Part shown: positions 5,652 to 12,429 of the stretch, one piece after another
Numbering within the stretch: position 1 is the stretch's first letter
How the letters are laid out: each line of letters opens with the position of its first letter
From: Spirochaetaceae bacterium
Lineage (GTDB): Bacteria; Spirochaetota; Spirochaetia; SZUA-6; Bin103
Reading direction: 5' to 3'
Assembly: GCA_026710565.1 (NCBI GenBank)
Contig: JAPOQV010000310.1
Location: 1 to 12,429, forward strand
DNA length: 12,429 bases
Program-made: the position numbers and the translations under genes
The notes under the pieces: model-generated
The model's input: only the letters and a program-made list of their open reading frames with translations
What the model was told of the DNA's origin: nothing
Databases searched by the model: none

Positions 5652-6965
5652 ATGAGTGACCCGCAGATGCCCCCGTCTGCCCAGCCGGAAGACCAGGCGG
5701 ACGGGGAGCCCGTTCAGGACGACACCTTCACCGTGCTCGACCTGCTCCTGGTCCTGGTCCGCCGCCGGCGCCTCATCGTGGCCACCACCGGCATCGCGGC
5801 GGTGCTCCTGCTCGCCTACAACCTCGCCGCGATCGCGATGGACCCGGAGTCGCCGTGGAACGTGCTGCCCACCTGGTTCACCGCCAGCGTGACGGTGTCC
5901 ATCGCCGACGACGCTCCCGACTACGGCGCGGGGGCCGCCACCCTGCTCAGCCAGATCCCGGCCACCGGCGGCCTGGCCGACTTCGCCAGCCTGCTGGCTC
6001 CGGGGACCAGCACGGACGCCAGCCGCGCGCAGGAGCTGCTCGTCGGCCGGGGAATCCTGGACGCGCTCGCCCTGCAGCAGGGGTTCGTCACCGACGCGTC
6101 CGGCAGCGACGACATCGTGCTGGCGCGGGAACGGCTCGCCAGGAACCTGAACACGGAGTACCTGTTCGAGTCCGACCTGCTGGTGATCTCCTACGACCAC
6201 CACTACCCCGACCAGGCCGCCGCCGGCCTGGACTTCGCCGTGCAGCGGCTCCGCGACAAGATGCATGCGCTCACGATCGAGCGGGTGCGCCGCAGGAAGG
6301 CATTTCTGGAGGAGCGCCTGGCCGCCGTCCGCCAGGACCGGACGGACGCGCAGGACGCGCTGACCGCGTTCCAGCAGGAGTTCGGCGTGGTCAACCTCAC
6401 GTTCCAGTCGGAGGCCGCGATCGACAACCTGACCGCCCTCAAGACCGAGCTGTACCGCAAGGAGGTGGAGCTCCACTCGCAGATCGACCTGCTGGGCGAT
6501 AACACCGCCGCCGTGGTGCGGCTGCGGAGCGAGGTCGACAAGCTGCGCACGCTCATCAGCGAGATCGAGCACGGCTTCGTCGAGTTCCAGGACTCGGCGA
6601 TCCCGCTGCAGGAGCTGCCGGCGCTCGGGGTGCGCTACATGGATCTGGCGACGGAGCTGAGCGTCCACGACACGATCTACGCGTTTCTGCGCTCCCAGTA
6701 CGAAAGCACCCGCATCGAGGAGAACGCCAGGGAGTCCGCCTTCCAGATCGTCGAGCCGGTCGAGGTGCCGCTCCGCAAGAGCCGCCCCGGCCGCGCCCTG
6801 ATCTGCATCGTCGGCACCCTGGCCGCCTTCATGGCCTCGATCCTGGCCGCGTTCGCGGCGGAGCGCTTCAAGCGCGCCGAGTCCGATCCCGTGCAGCGCC
6901 GCCAGCTCGACGAAATCCGCCGGGAGATCGGCTTCATGCGGAGGAGAACAGGTACGCGCACATGA
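5652..6965 (+). CDS. Wzz/GumC-like polysaccharide co-polymerase (chain-length regulator)
   Basis: Inner-membrane protein of the polysaccharide co-polymerase class, controlling chain length and export of a surface polysaccharide. 437 residues: cytoplasmic N-terminus with the typical TFTVLDLLLVLVRRRRL (25-41), first membrane helix about 41-62, a large periplasmic region rich in coiled coil (about 200-360), the Pro-rich PLRKSRPGRAL (373-383) and a second membrane helix about 382-402. The short cytoplasmic tail has no ATPase domain, so any BY-kinase partner must be a separate protein and none is in this window. ATG 5652 is preceded by AGGGGT (5641-5646). The next gene begins inside its stop (ATGA at 6962-6965), so the two are translationally coupled. 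Divergent from the coiled-coil gene. Confidence 0.82.
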   Translation: MSDPQMPPSAQPEDQADGEPVQDDTFTVLDLLLVLVRRRRLIVATTGIAAVLLLAYNLAAIAMDPESPWNVLPTWFTASVTVSIADDAPDYGAGAATLLSQIPATGGLADFASLLAPGTSTDASRAQELLVGRGILDALALQQGFVTDASGSDDIVLARERLARNLNTEYLFESDLLVISYDHHYPDQAAAGLDFAVQRLRDKMHALTIERVRRRKAFLEERLAAVRQDRTDAQDALTAFQQEFGVVNLTFQSEAAIDNLTALKTELYRKEVELHSQIDLLGDNTAAVVRLRSEVDKLRTLISEIEHGFVEFQDSAIPLQELPALGVRYMDLATELSVHDTIYAFLRSQYESTRIEENARESAFQIVEPVEVPLRKSRPGRALICIVGTLAAFMASILAAFAAERFKRAESDPVQRRQLDEIRREIGFMRRRTGTRT

Positions 6966-9076
6966 TGAAACGCTCTCTGGCAATCCTTCCCGTCCTCTGC
7001 CTGGCCGTGTTGCAGGCGGCCTCCCAGGACGGCGCCGCTGCGCGGTCCGACGGCAGCGACAACGTGGTCGCGTTCGGCCAGCGCGTCCCGGCGCCGGCGG
7101 CGCTCCCGGACGCCCAACTGCTGGCCACGCTGCTGAGCTCTCAGCGGTACATCGTCACGCCGGGCGACCGCTACCGTCTGACGATCGCGATCCCGGAGAC
7201 GGCCCGCTTCGACCTGACGGTCCAGGACGACGGCTTCCTGGAGGTCCCGTACGTCGGCAGCGTGGACACCGGCGGGAAGGAGTACTCGGCCCTGCGCGCC
7301 TCCGTCCTGGAGTCCCTGCGCAGGATCCCGGCCGACTACATCGAGTTCGAGCTGGTCCTGCCGGCGCGGTTCGAGGTATTCGTGGGCGGCGCCGTGCGCG
7401 CGCCCGGCACCATGATCGTGCACGCCATCAACCGCGTGCAGGACGCCATCCGGCTGGCCGGGGGGGTGGACGGCCACGGCAGCGTCCGCCGCATCGAGCT
7501 GGTCCGCGCCGACGGCTCCTCGCACCGCGTCGACCTGGTCCGCTACTTCGAGGTCGGCGGCGACGACTTCAACCCGCTGCTCCGTCCGAGCGACCGGATA
7601 TTCGTGCCGGTGGCGGAAACCACGGTCACGATCGCCGGCAGCGTCCGCTACCCGGGCTCGTACGAGCTGCTGCCCTCCGAGGGCGTGACCTCCCTGATCG
7701 CCTGGGCGGGCGGGCTGCTGCCCGACGCCGATCCCGACAACATCGAGATCTCCGGCTACGACCAGTCCGGGGCGTTCGCCCGCAGGACGGTCGCGGTCGA
7801 CAAGGCGGACCGCTTGCCGCTGCGGCACCAGGACGCGGTCATCGTCCGCGCCACCACCCGCCACAGCGACCCGGTGGTCCTCTCCGGCGCCTTCTACGGC
7901 CGCCCGCAGGACGGCGCCACGGTCATCACGGTCCCGAAGACCCCGGTGGAGGTGACCATCCCGTACTCGACCGGCCTGTCCCTGCGCCAGGCCATGGCCA
8001 CCGTCGGCGGGCCGACCCCGCACGCGGCCGCGGGCGCCGGCTTCATCATCCGCGCCGACGCGGACCGGCTGTCGTTCGACGCGGCCGCGATCTGGGACGG
8101 GTCGCGTCCGGACATGCCGCTGCGCGCCAACGACCGGGTCGTCGTGCCGATCGACCGGGTGACCGTCTCCATCGCCGGGGCGATCGAGCTGCCGGGCGAG
8201 TACGAGCTGCTGCGCGGCGCCACGGTCGCCGACCTGGTCAACCAGGCCGGCGGCCCCACCCCGTACGCGAACCGCCGGCGCATGCAGGTCCGCCAGCCCG
8301 ACGTGAACGGGCAGTACACCTCCATGGCGGTCACCTTCGAGGAAGGAATGCTGGTGACGCTGCGCGACAGCGCGGTCGTGCGGGTGCTGTCCAGCTTCGG
8401 CTCCGGCTCGGCGGTCGTCGTCGAGGGGGCCGTGTTCGGCACGCCCGCCGACGGCGACGGGCCGATCACCCTGCCCACCGCCCTTCCCTCCAACTCCGCG
8501 GAGCTCCGCACCGGCCTGCCCGCGCCGATCCCGGTCCGGCTGGTCCTGCCGTTCTATCCCGGCATGACCGTCTACGAAGCCCTGTACGCCGTCGGCGGCC
8601 CGACCCCGTTCGCGCGCGCCGCCGACGCCTACGTCGTCCGCGCCGGCGAGCGCATCGGGATCGACGCCGCCGCGCTCTGGGACGGCGACGGCCTGCACGG
8701 CGACCTGCCCCTGCAGCCGCGCGACCAGGTCATCGTCCCCGCCGCCGAGGTCTTCGTCACCGTGCTGGGCGAAGTCAACCGCCCCGGGATCATCCCCTTC
8801 CAGTACGGGCTGACCGTCAGCGACTACCTGCTGCGGGCCGGCGGCCCCACCCGCGAGGCCGACGTGGGCCTGGTCCACTTCGTCGACAAGGCCGGTCGCA
8901 GCCTGCGGATCGCGGCGCTCGACGCCCCCGTGAGCACCGGCGACATCCTGATCGTCGAACGGCAAGTCATCCTGCGCCTGCTGGAAGGCATCCAGCGCGT
9001 CGCCCCGATCATCAGCCTGTTCAACAACACGGCCACCGCCGTCAATACCGTCCGCGACTGGGTCGATCCCCCGTAA
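6962..9076 (+). CDS. Polysaccharide export protein with six SLBB-type domains
   Basis: Wza/BexD-like periplasmic or outer-membrane exporter. 704 residues, longer than classical Wza (about 380) because of extra SLBB domains. The signal peptide is residues 1-21 (KRSLAILPVLCLAVLQAAS); no convincing lipobox cysteine is seen. The Poly_export domain is about 62-135 (YIVTPGDRYRLTIAIPE, VQDDGFLEVPYVG). SLBB-like units start near 137 (FEVFVGGAVRAPG), 220 (TTVTIAGSVRYPG), 303 (DPVVLSGAFYG), 399 (VTVSIAGAIELPG), 483 (SAVVVEGAVFG) and 596 (VFVTVLGEVNRPG). Units 3-4 and 5-6 form two similar pairs sharing AVGGPTP, FDAAA/IDAAA and LWDG-like signatures, indicating an internal duplication. The C-terminus (FNNTATAVNTVRDWVDPP) could form the outer-membrane helix. 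The start overlaps the Wzz gene stop by ATGA. Confidence 0.87.
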   Translation: MMKRSLAILPVLCLAVLQAASQDGAAARSDGSDNVVAFGQRVPAPAALPDAQLLATLLSSQRYIVTPGDRYRLTIAIPETARFDLTVQDDGFLEVPYVGSVDTGGKEYSALRASVLESLRRIPADYIEFELVLPARFEVFVGGAVRAPGTMIVHAINRVQDAIRLAGGVDGHGSVRRIELVRADGSSHRVDLVRYFEVGGDDFNPLLRPSDRIFVPVAETTVTIAGSVRYPGSYELLPSEGVTSLIAWAGGLLPDADPDNIEISGYDQSGAFARRTVAVDKADRLPLRHQDAVIVRATTRHSDPVVLSGAFYGRPQDGATVITVPKTPVEVTIPYSTGLSLRQAMATVGGPTPHAAAGAGFIIRADADRLSFDAAAIWDGSRPDMPLRANDRVVVPIDRVTVSIAGAIELPGEYELLRGATVADLVNQAGGPTPYANRRRMQVRQPDVNGQYTSMAVTFEEGMLVTLRDSAVVRVLSSFGSGSAVVVEGAVFGTPADGDGPITLPTALPSNSAELRTGLPAPIPVRLVLPFYPGMTVYEALYAVGGPTPFARAADAYVVRAGERIGIDAAALWDGDGLHGDLPLQPRDQVIVPAAEVFVTVLGEVNRPGIIPFQYGLTVSDYLLRAGGPTREADVGLVHFVDKAGRSLRIAALDAPVSTGDILIVERQVILRLLEGIQRVAPIISLFNNTATAVNTVRDWVDPP

Positions 9077-9120
9077 CAGTCAAGAGCTGACAGCGCCACG
9101 GACACCATAGGCGACGACAC

Positions 9121-9318
9121 GTGGATGACTTCCCCAAGGCCGCTCTCAAGCACCTGGAGGATGCTCGGCTTCTCAGCGACGAGCAGCGGTTCGACGGTGC
9201 CGCCTATCTTGCAGGGTACGTGGCAGAGTGTGCCTTGAAGACAGATGCTGCACCTGGACGACGCTCACGCCCGAGCCGAGAAGCTCATGAGCGAGTGGAT
9301 CGAGAAGAAACCCGTTAG
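9121..9318 (+). pseudogene. Truncated HEPN-domain protein gene
   Basis: HEPN proteins are small all-helical proteins, often RNases or partners of MNT nucleotidyltransferases. From the GTG at 9121 the first 40 residues (MDDFPKAALKHLEDARLLSD, then FDGAAYLAGYVAECALK) match the start of that family well. After about 9240 the frame continues with unrelated residues (TDAAPGRRSRPSREAHERVD) to a stop at 9316-9318, and the HEPN catalytic R-x4-6-H region is absent. The change occurs within a few bases of the ATG (9245) of the next gene in another frame, so this looks like a gene cut by insertion of the ATPase operon. The remnant may still act as a leader ORF for the ATPase. Lies 44 bases after the SLBB gene. 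Confidence 0.6.
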
Positions 9319-10543
9319 TTGGCGCATTCTTGTCGTCAAGGACGTGCTCGCGAAGATTCGTATCGTGCTCTGGTGTCCAAGGAAGGCGTGGGAATCCGGC
9401 AGCGATGAAATCGACCGAGAGTTGCGAAGGACGGCCACCGATTACTGGTCGCAGAGCGTCATCCAGGGACAAGATCGAAACGACCCGGACGGTGCATGGC
9501 AAGACGAAGCCTGGCAACAAGCCAAGCGCCATGAGTCCACGAACAAGCTCCGCATTCTGGAGAGACACCTGGGTAAGTCGGGATGGTTCGAAGCGCCGCC
9601 CGAGCCGCCCTGGAACGCGAAATCAAGGAATAAGACTGCGATCGTGCTGTTCTACTCGTTCAAAGGCGGAGTTGGCCGGTCGACGGCACTCGCCGCCACG
9701 GCGCTGCATTTTGCCTCCCTTGGCGGCCGCGTCGTGGTACTCGACGCGGATCTCGATGCGCCGGGCGTCGCCTCACTGCTTGCCGGCCACGACGGAGCGA
9801 CCGCTCCATGGGGTATCTTGGACTACCTGCTGGAGCGCCGCGTGTGTCGGGAAATGGAGCCTCACACCGACGATTACCATCACCGATACGCAGATGCCGG
9901 AGCCCTCGTGGCGGGAGACATCCTGGTCTATCCGGCGGGCACCCTCAACGAAGCATACGTCGACAAACTGGCGCGAATCGACTATGGAAATCAGCCGGAC
10001 GACTCTGCGCATCCCTTCGTCACACTATTGGAACAGATTCGCAGCGAGCACGCGCCGCGCTGGATTCTGATCGATGCCCGTGCAGGACTTGGCGAAATGT
10101 CAGGTTTCCTGACCGGTGGTCTCTGTCACCTCCACGTGCTCCTGGGTACTCTTGCGGATGCGAGTTGGCGGGGGCTGGAGCTGATCCTGGAGCGACTCGG
10201 CGGAAACCGCGTTCGCGAAGGCAAGCCGCAGGCCGAGTGTCTCACGGTCGCGTCCATGGTACCGCAATCAGATCAATCGCTGTTCGAGCAGCTCGTACAG
10301 CGGTTCACGGACCGCGCGCGCGATGCCTTCAGCGCCCACTACTACGCTGCTCCGGACGGGGCGCCGGACACACTCTGGACGCTGAACGACCTGGAGAGCG
10401 ACGACGCCCCCCACGTGCCGGTCGTGCTTCCGTACGATGAGCGTCTGGCGACGTTCCGCAACCTTGATGAGGTCGCGGAATCCATCTTGCTCGGAGACTC
10501 GTACGAGGCGCTCGCCCGGCGGATATGGATCAGCGTGCCGTGA
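9245..10543 (+). CDS. ParA/MinD-like ATPase with variant KGGVGRST motif
   Basis: SIMIBI-class P-loop ATPase, 432 residues, soluble. An N-terminal domain of about 125 residues of unknown role (KDVLAKIRIVLWC at 32-44) precedes the ATPase. The deviant Walker A is FKGGVGRST (139-147): the signature Lys140 is kept but the usual second lysine is Arg145. Walker A' is VVVLDADLDAPG (163-174) and Walker B is RWILIDARAGLGE (272-284). The C-terminal third (after about 330) is not recognised. I recall a family of 'KGGVGR-motif variant AAA ATPases' in public annotation and this fits that description; not checked. Start: an in-frame TGA at 9236-9238 makes ATG 9245 the first possible start, inside the HEPN remnant and with only a weak GAAG before it. 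It overlaps the next gene by 19 bases, or 4 if that gene starts at GTG 10540. GC is lower than in the polysaccharide genes. Confidence 0.75.
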   Translation: MLHLDDAHARAEKLMSEWIEKKPVSWRILVVKDVLAKIRIVLWCPRKAWESGSDEIDRELRRTATDYWSQSVIQGQDRNDPDGAWQDEAWQQAKRHESTNKLRILERHLGKSGWFEAPPEPPWNAKSRNKTAIVLFYSFKGGVGRSTALAATALHFASLGGRVVVLDADLDAPGVASLLAGHDGATAPWGILDYLLERRVCREMEPHTDDYHHRYADAGALVAGDILVYPAGTLNEAYVDKLARIDYGNQPDDSAHPFVTLLEQIRSEHAPRWILIDARAGLGEMSGFLTGGLCHLHVLLGTLADASWRGLELILERLGGNRVREGKPQAECLTVASMVPQSDQSLFEQLVQRFTDRARDAFSAHYYAAPDGAPDTLWTLNDLESDDAPHVPVVLPYDERLATFRNLDEVAESILLGDSYEALARRIWISVP

Positions 10544-12042
10544 GCACTCCATCGCGGCGGCTCACCAAGCAGGACTGCGCGGCTCTGCGTGCTCAACTCA
10601 CCGATCTGGGCTACGGGCAAGCGGAGGCCGAGGCGCCGGAGCTGTTGGCCCGCCGTCTGTATCCGGTGTCCGAGCACGTGCGCACCCTCGATCCGAGAGT
10701 CGTGCTCGTCGTCGGCCCGAGGGGATCCGGCAAGAGTGCGTTGTTCAGCGCGTTCTTCTCGGAGAATCGCGACGTGGCGGAAGCGATCGCGCAGTGGTCG
10801 CCAAGGACCCCCCATTCGCAGATCCGGTCCACAGAGTCGCAGTGGACCGCCGCATATCCATGCGGGACGGCCTTTCCCGACAGCCAGGCACTCGCGAATC
10901 GGGTGCGTTCGGACGAGGATGCCAAGAAAGTCTGGCATGCCATGCTCGTGCGCTCGCTCGCCGATCGTCTGGGCGAGCATCAGCGCGGGAGGCTGCAGCC
11001 TATCCTGGCGCCGATGGCCGTGGAGGTCGGCGCTATCCTCGAGGCATACGACACGATGGAGATCGGACCCACGGCCGCGCTGGATGAGCTCGAACAAGAC
11101 CTGCAGCGGTCCGGGGGATGGGTATTCGTCGGCTACGATGAACTGGATACCCTTGGCGGTTTCAACTGGTCGCTGATGGCCACGATGGTACGAGGGCTGA
11201 TGGCCTTCTGGTCCGACTACAGCCGCCGTTGGAAGCGGATACGCGCGAAGATCTTTCTGCGTTCGGACCTGTTCCGGCGCCATTCGGGAATGGGTACCGC
11301 GGACTTCGCCAAGCTGGCGGCGAACCGGGCCGATCTGACGTGGTCCGACGGTGCGCTGCTTGGCATGCTGGCGAAGCGCATCGCCAACACCTCCGACGGT
11401 CTTGCCGCCTACTGTCGGGGGGCGCGCCTCAAGCTGGAGCATCACGACACACTGGGCCTGATCCCGGTCGCAACAGATTCGCGGGACGCGTTTGCCCTCC
11501 TGGAACGCATCGCCGGAGAGTTCATGGGTGCCGAACGCAAGAAGGGCTTCGTGCGCAACTGGGTCCTTGCCCACCTGCGAGACGGGAACGGGCTGATCAG
11601 TCCTCGGTCCCTGGTTCGCCTGTTCGAGCAAGCGGCCGGTAAAGACGCGGCGAACGGGTCACTGACGCCGCCGCGGCTCATCCATCCCACGGCCCTTCGT
11701 CAAGCGCTCGACGACGTCTCGGACAGTCACGTGACACAGGGAATCTCCAACGAGTGGCCGTGGCTTGCGGGGGTGCGCGACCGGCTGAAAGACGACCAGC
11801 TCGTGCCCTGGGAACAGCGGAAGATCACCAGCCTGCTGGGCGCCGGCTGGGATGCCCCCTGGGGACCGCCAGACCGCTCGGACGTCCGCCCGCCAGCGGA
11901 CCGGCCGGCCGACTTCGTCGACTACCTGATCGAACTCGGCATCTTTCGCCGCCGGTCGGACAACCGTGTGGACGTGCCCGATCTGTACCTGTCCGGCCTC
12001 AACCTACGTCGCAAAGGCGGCGTCAGGAGGCGCAACGGGTAA
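10525..12042 (+). CDS. P-loop ATPase, Sll1717-like, second gene of ATPase pair
   Basis: Large P-loop NTPase, up to 505 residues, function unknown. Walker A is GPRGSGKSAL (64-73); Walker B is WVFVGYDELDTL (199-210) with Asp205-Glu206, as in AAA/STAND-type ATPases. A following KIFLRSDLF (242-250) has an arginine positioned like a sensor. The C-terminal part (DFVDYLIELGIFRRRSDNRV, then VPDLYLSGLNLRRKGG) has the look of a winged helix. The layout matches what I know as the Sll1717 family of P-loop ATPases; this is recalled, not searched. No nuclease, TIR or membrane effector domain is visible. The start is ATG 10525 or, equally plausible, GTG 10540 in a GTGA overlap with the upstream stop; either way the two ATPases are translationally coupled and likely work together. 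Confidence 0.72.
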   Translation: MDQRAVSTPSRRLTKQDCAALRAQLTDLGYGQAEAEAPELLARRLYPVSEHVRTLDPRVVLVVGPRGSGKSALFSAFFSENRDVAEAIAQWSPRTPHSQIRSTESQWTAAYPCGTAFPDSQALANRVRSDEDAKKVWHAMLVRSLADRLGEHQRGRLQPILAPMAVEVGAILEAYDTMEIGPTAALDELEQDLQRSGGWVFVGYDELDTLGGFNWSLMATMVRGLMAFWSDYSRRWKRIRAKIFLRSDLFRRHSGMGTADFAKLAANRADLTWSDGALLGMLAKRIANTSDGLAAYCRGARLKLEHHDTLGLIPVATDSRDAFALLERIAGEFMGAERKKGFVRNWVLAHLRDGNGLISPRSLVRLFEQAAGKDAANGSLTPPRLIHPTALRQALDDVSDSHVTQGISNEWPWLAGVRDRLKDDQLVPWEQRKITSLLGAGWDAPWGPPDRSDVRPPADRPADFVDYLIELGIFRRRSDNRVDVPDLYLSGLNLRRKGGVRRRNG

Positions 12043-12071
12043 ACCTGTTCCCGCCGTGTCACGCCAGACCA

Positions 12072-12108
12072 GAGACCAGATGCCACCGATCGGTGAGCGC
12101 TCGGTCTC
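12072..12108. terminator. Nested palindromes between convergent genes, possible terminator
   Basis: GAGACC (12072-12077) and GGTCTC (12103-12108) form an outer inverted repeat enclosing a perfect 12-bp palindrome CACCGATCGGTG (12084-12095). The position between convergent reading frames fits a bidirectional terminator, but there is no T-run, so intrinsic termination is doubtful; a protein-binding site is an alternative. Confidence 0.35.
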
Positions 12109-12313
12109 AGTCAACCGGAGCAAGGCGCGATGGCGTCACCGCTTCGCAGTACGCCAGCTCCCAGCCGTGGAACACCACGACCAGCCCGGTGAAGCGCACG
12201 CCCGGAAACTGCCGCGCCAGACGCTCGTCCGCCAGGTAGCGCGCAAGCTGCGCCTTCGCGTCCCCGGCCGTCGCGGCAACCCCGGCCTCGTCGAGCGCCT
12301 CGGGACGCTGCAA
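12107..12313 (-). pseudogene. C-terminal remnant of a PD-(D/E)XK-type nuclease family protein
   Basis: The 68-codon minus-strand frame contains QLARYLADERLARQFPG and VRFTGLVVVFHGWELAYCEA, which resemble the C-terminal end of the PD-(D/E)XK nuclease proteins with an N-terminal AAA-like domain (DUF1703-like group). The preceding LQRPEALDEAG also fits. Upstream of about 12320 the frame stays open but turns into low-complexity Gly/Arg/Pro sequence, and within 75 bases a different gene ends, so the nuclease core and ATPase part are absent. It is therefore a decayed 3' fragment. Family assignment is from memory of the C-terminal pattern. Confidence 0.5.
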
Positions 12314-12383
12314 CGTGCTGGCCCCGCGGCCCGCGACGGGGCGCCGTCCGGGGCGGGCGGCGGACGCGGGAGACCCGCCGCCG

Positions 12384-12429
12384 TCACTCCGGAAGCGCGA
12401 AGGCGACCAGGCGCGGGCCGCCGCCGACG
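12384..12429 (-). CDS. C-terminal end of a gene running off the right edge
   Basis: The last fourteen codons read VGGGPRLVAFALPE and a TGA at 12386-12384. The residue pattern is protein-like and unlike the low-complexity sequence in the other frames, so a minus-strand gene probably ends here. Too short to identify. Confidence 0.35.
   Translation of the reverse strand, partial: VGGGPRLVAFALPE

Noticed and set aside
5472..6983. 503-codon minus-strand frame opposite the Wzz-like gene
   Set aside because: Antisense shadow with biased composition; the plus strand has the clear membrane helices and Pro-rich motif.
6677..8965. 762-codon open frame on the minus strand, longer than the real gene opposite it
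   Set aside because: It is antisense to the SLBB exporter. Its product is His/Gln/Asp/Arg/Gly-rich low-complexity sequence with no domain, as expected for the mirror frame of a high-GC gene.
9240..12083. CAGATGC at both 9242-9248 and 12077-12083 as a target-site duplication of the ATPase island
   Set aside because: Only seven bases, with flanks that do not match cleanly; easily due to chance.

Overview
The window is high-GC, gene-dense DNA from a Gram-negative (diderm) bacterium. The diderm call rests on a periplasmic/outer-membrane SLBB polysaccharide exporter next to a Wzz-type chain-length regulator. The gene mix and the heptad-repeat membrane protein would fit an uncultured high-GC lineage, possibly a spirochaete-like metagenome genome; that is a weak impression only. 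Two blocks have visibly lower GC than the rest: the toxin-antitoxin island (20 of 60 bases are G/C in 3601-3660, against 49 of 60 in 2821-2880) and the two-ATPase operon (32 of 60 in 9601-9660).

Left block (1-3176), ordinary metabolism. An aldo/keto reductase (minus strand) runs off the left edge. It is followed by a 76-residue membrane protein (plus), a GxSxG carboxylesterase/phospholipase-type hydrolase (minus), and an M24 (creatinase/Xaa-Pro aminopeptidase) metallopeptidase (plus). The last two are divergent with only six bases between their start codons.

Island 1 (about 3150-3960), a HigB/HigA-type toxin-antitoxin pair. It has its own palindromic operator and sits between imperfect direct repeats of about 30 bp. 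The left repeat is the 3' end of the M24 gene and the right repeat is the 3' end of the antitoxin gene, so both proteins end in the same tail (PLSISSG plus one residue).

Middle block (3964-9076), surface polysaccharide. A sugar-1-phosphate nucleotidyltransferase is followed by a convergent, tail-anchored protein built from RFE heptads (encoded by 21-bp and 75/96-bp DNA repeats), then a Wzz/GumC-like polysaccharide co-polymerase and a six-SLBB-domain exporter that overlap by ATGA. The nucleotidyltransferase would supply activated sugar; the last two would set chain length and pass the polymer through the envelope.

Island 2 (about 9121-12429), the most interesting part. A HEPN-domain gene breaks off after about 40 codons. 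At the break starts a two-gene overlapping operon: a ParA/MinD-like ATPase with the variant motif KGGVGRST, and a large P-loop ATPase that resembles the Sll1717-type family. Downstream, on the other strand, lie only the C-terminal remnant of a PD-(D/E)XK-type nuclease family protein and the last codons of another gene. Lower GC, broken neighbours and paired regulatory ATPases suggest a horizontally acquired, possibly defensive, two-component ATPase system of unknown function.
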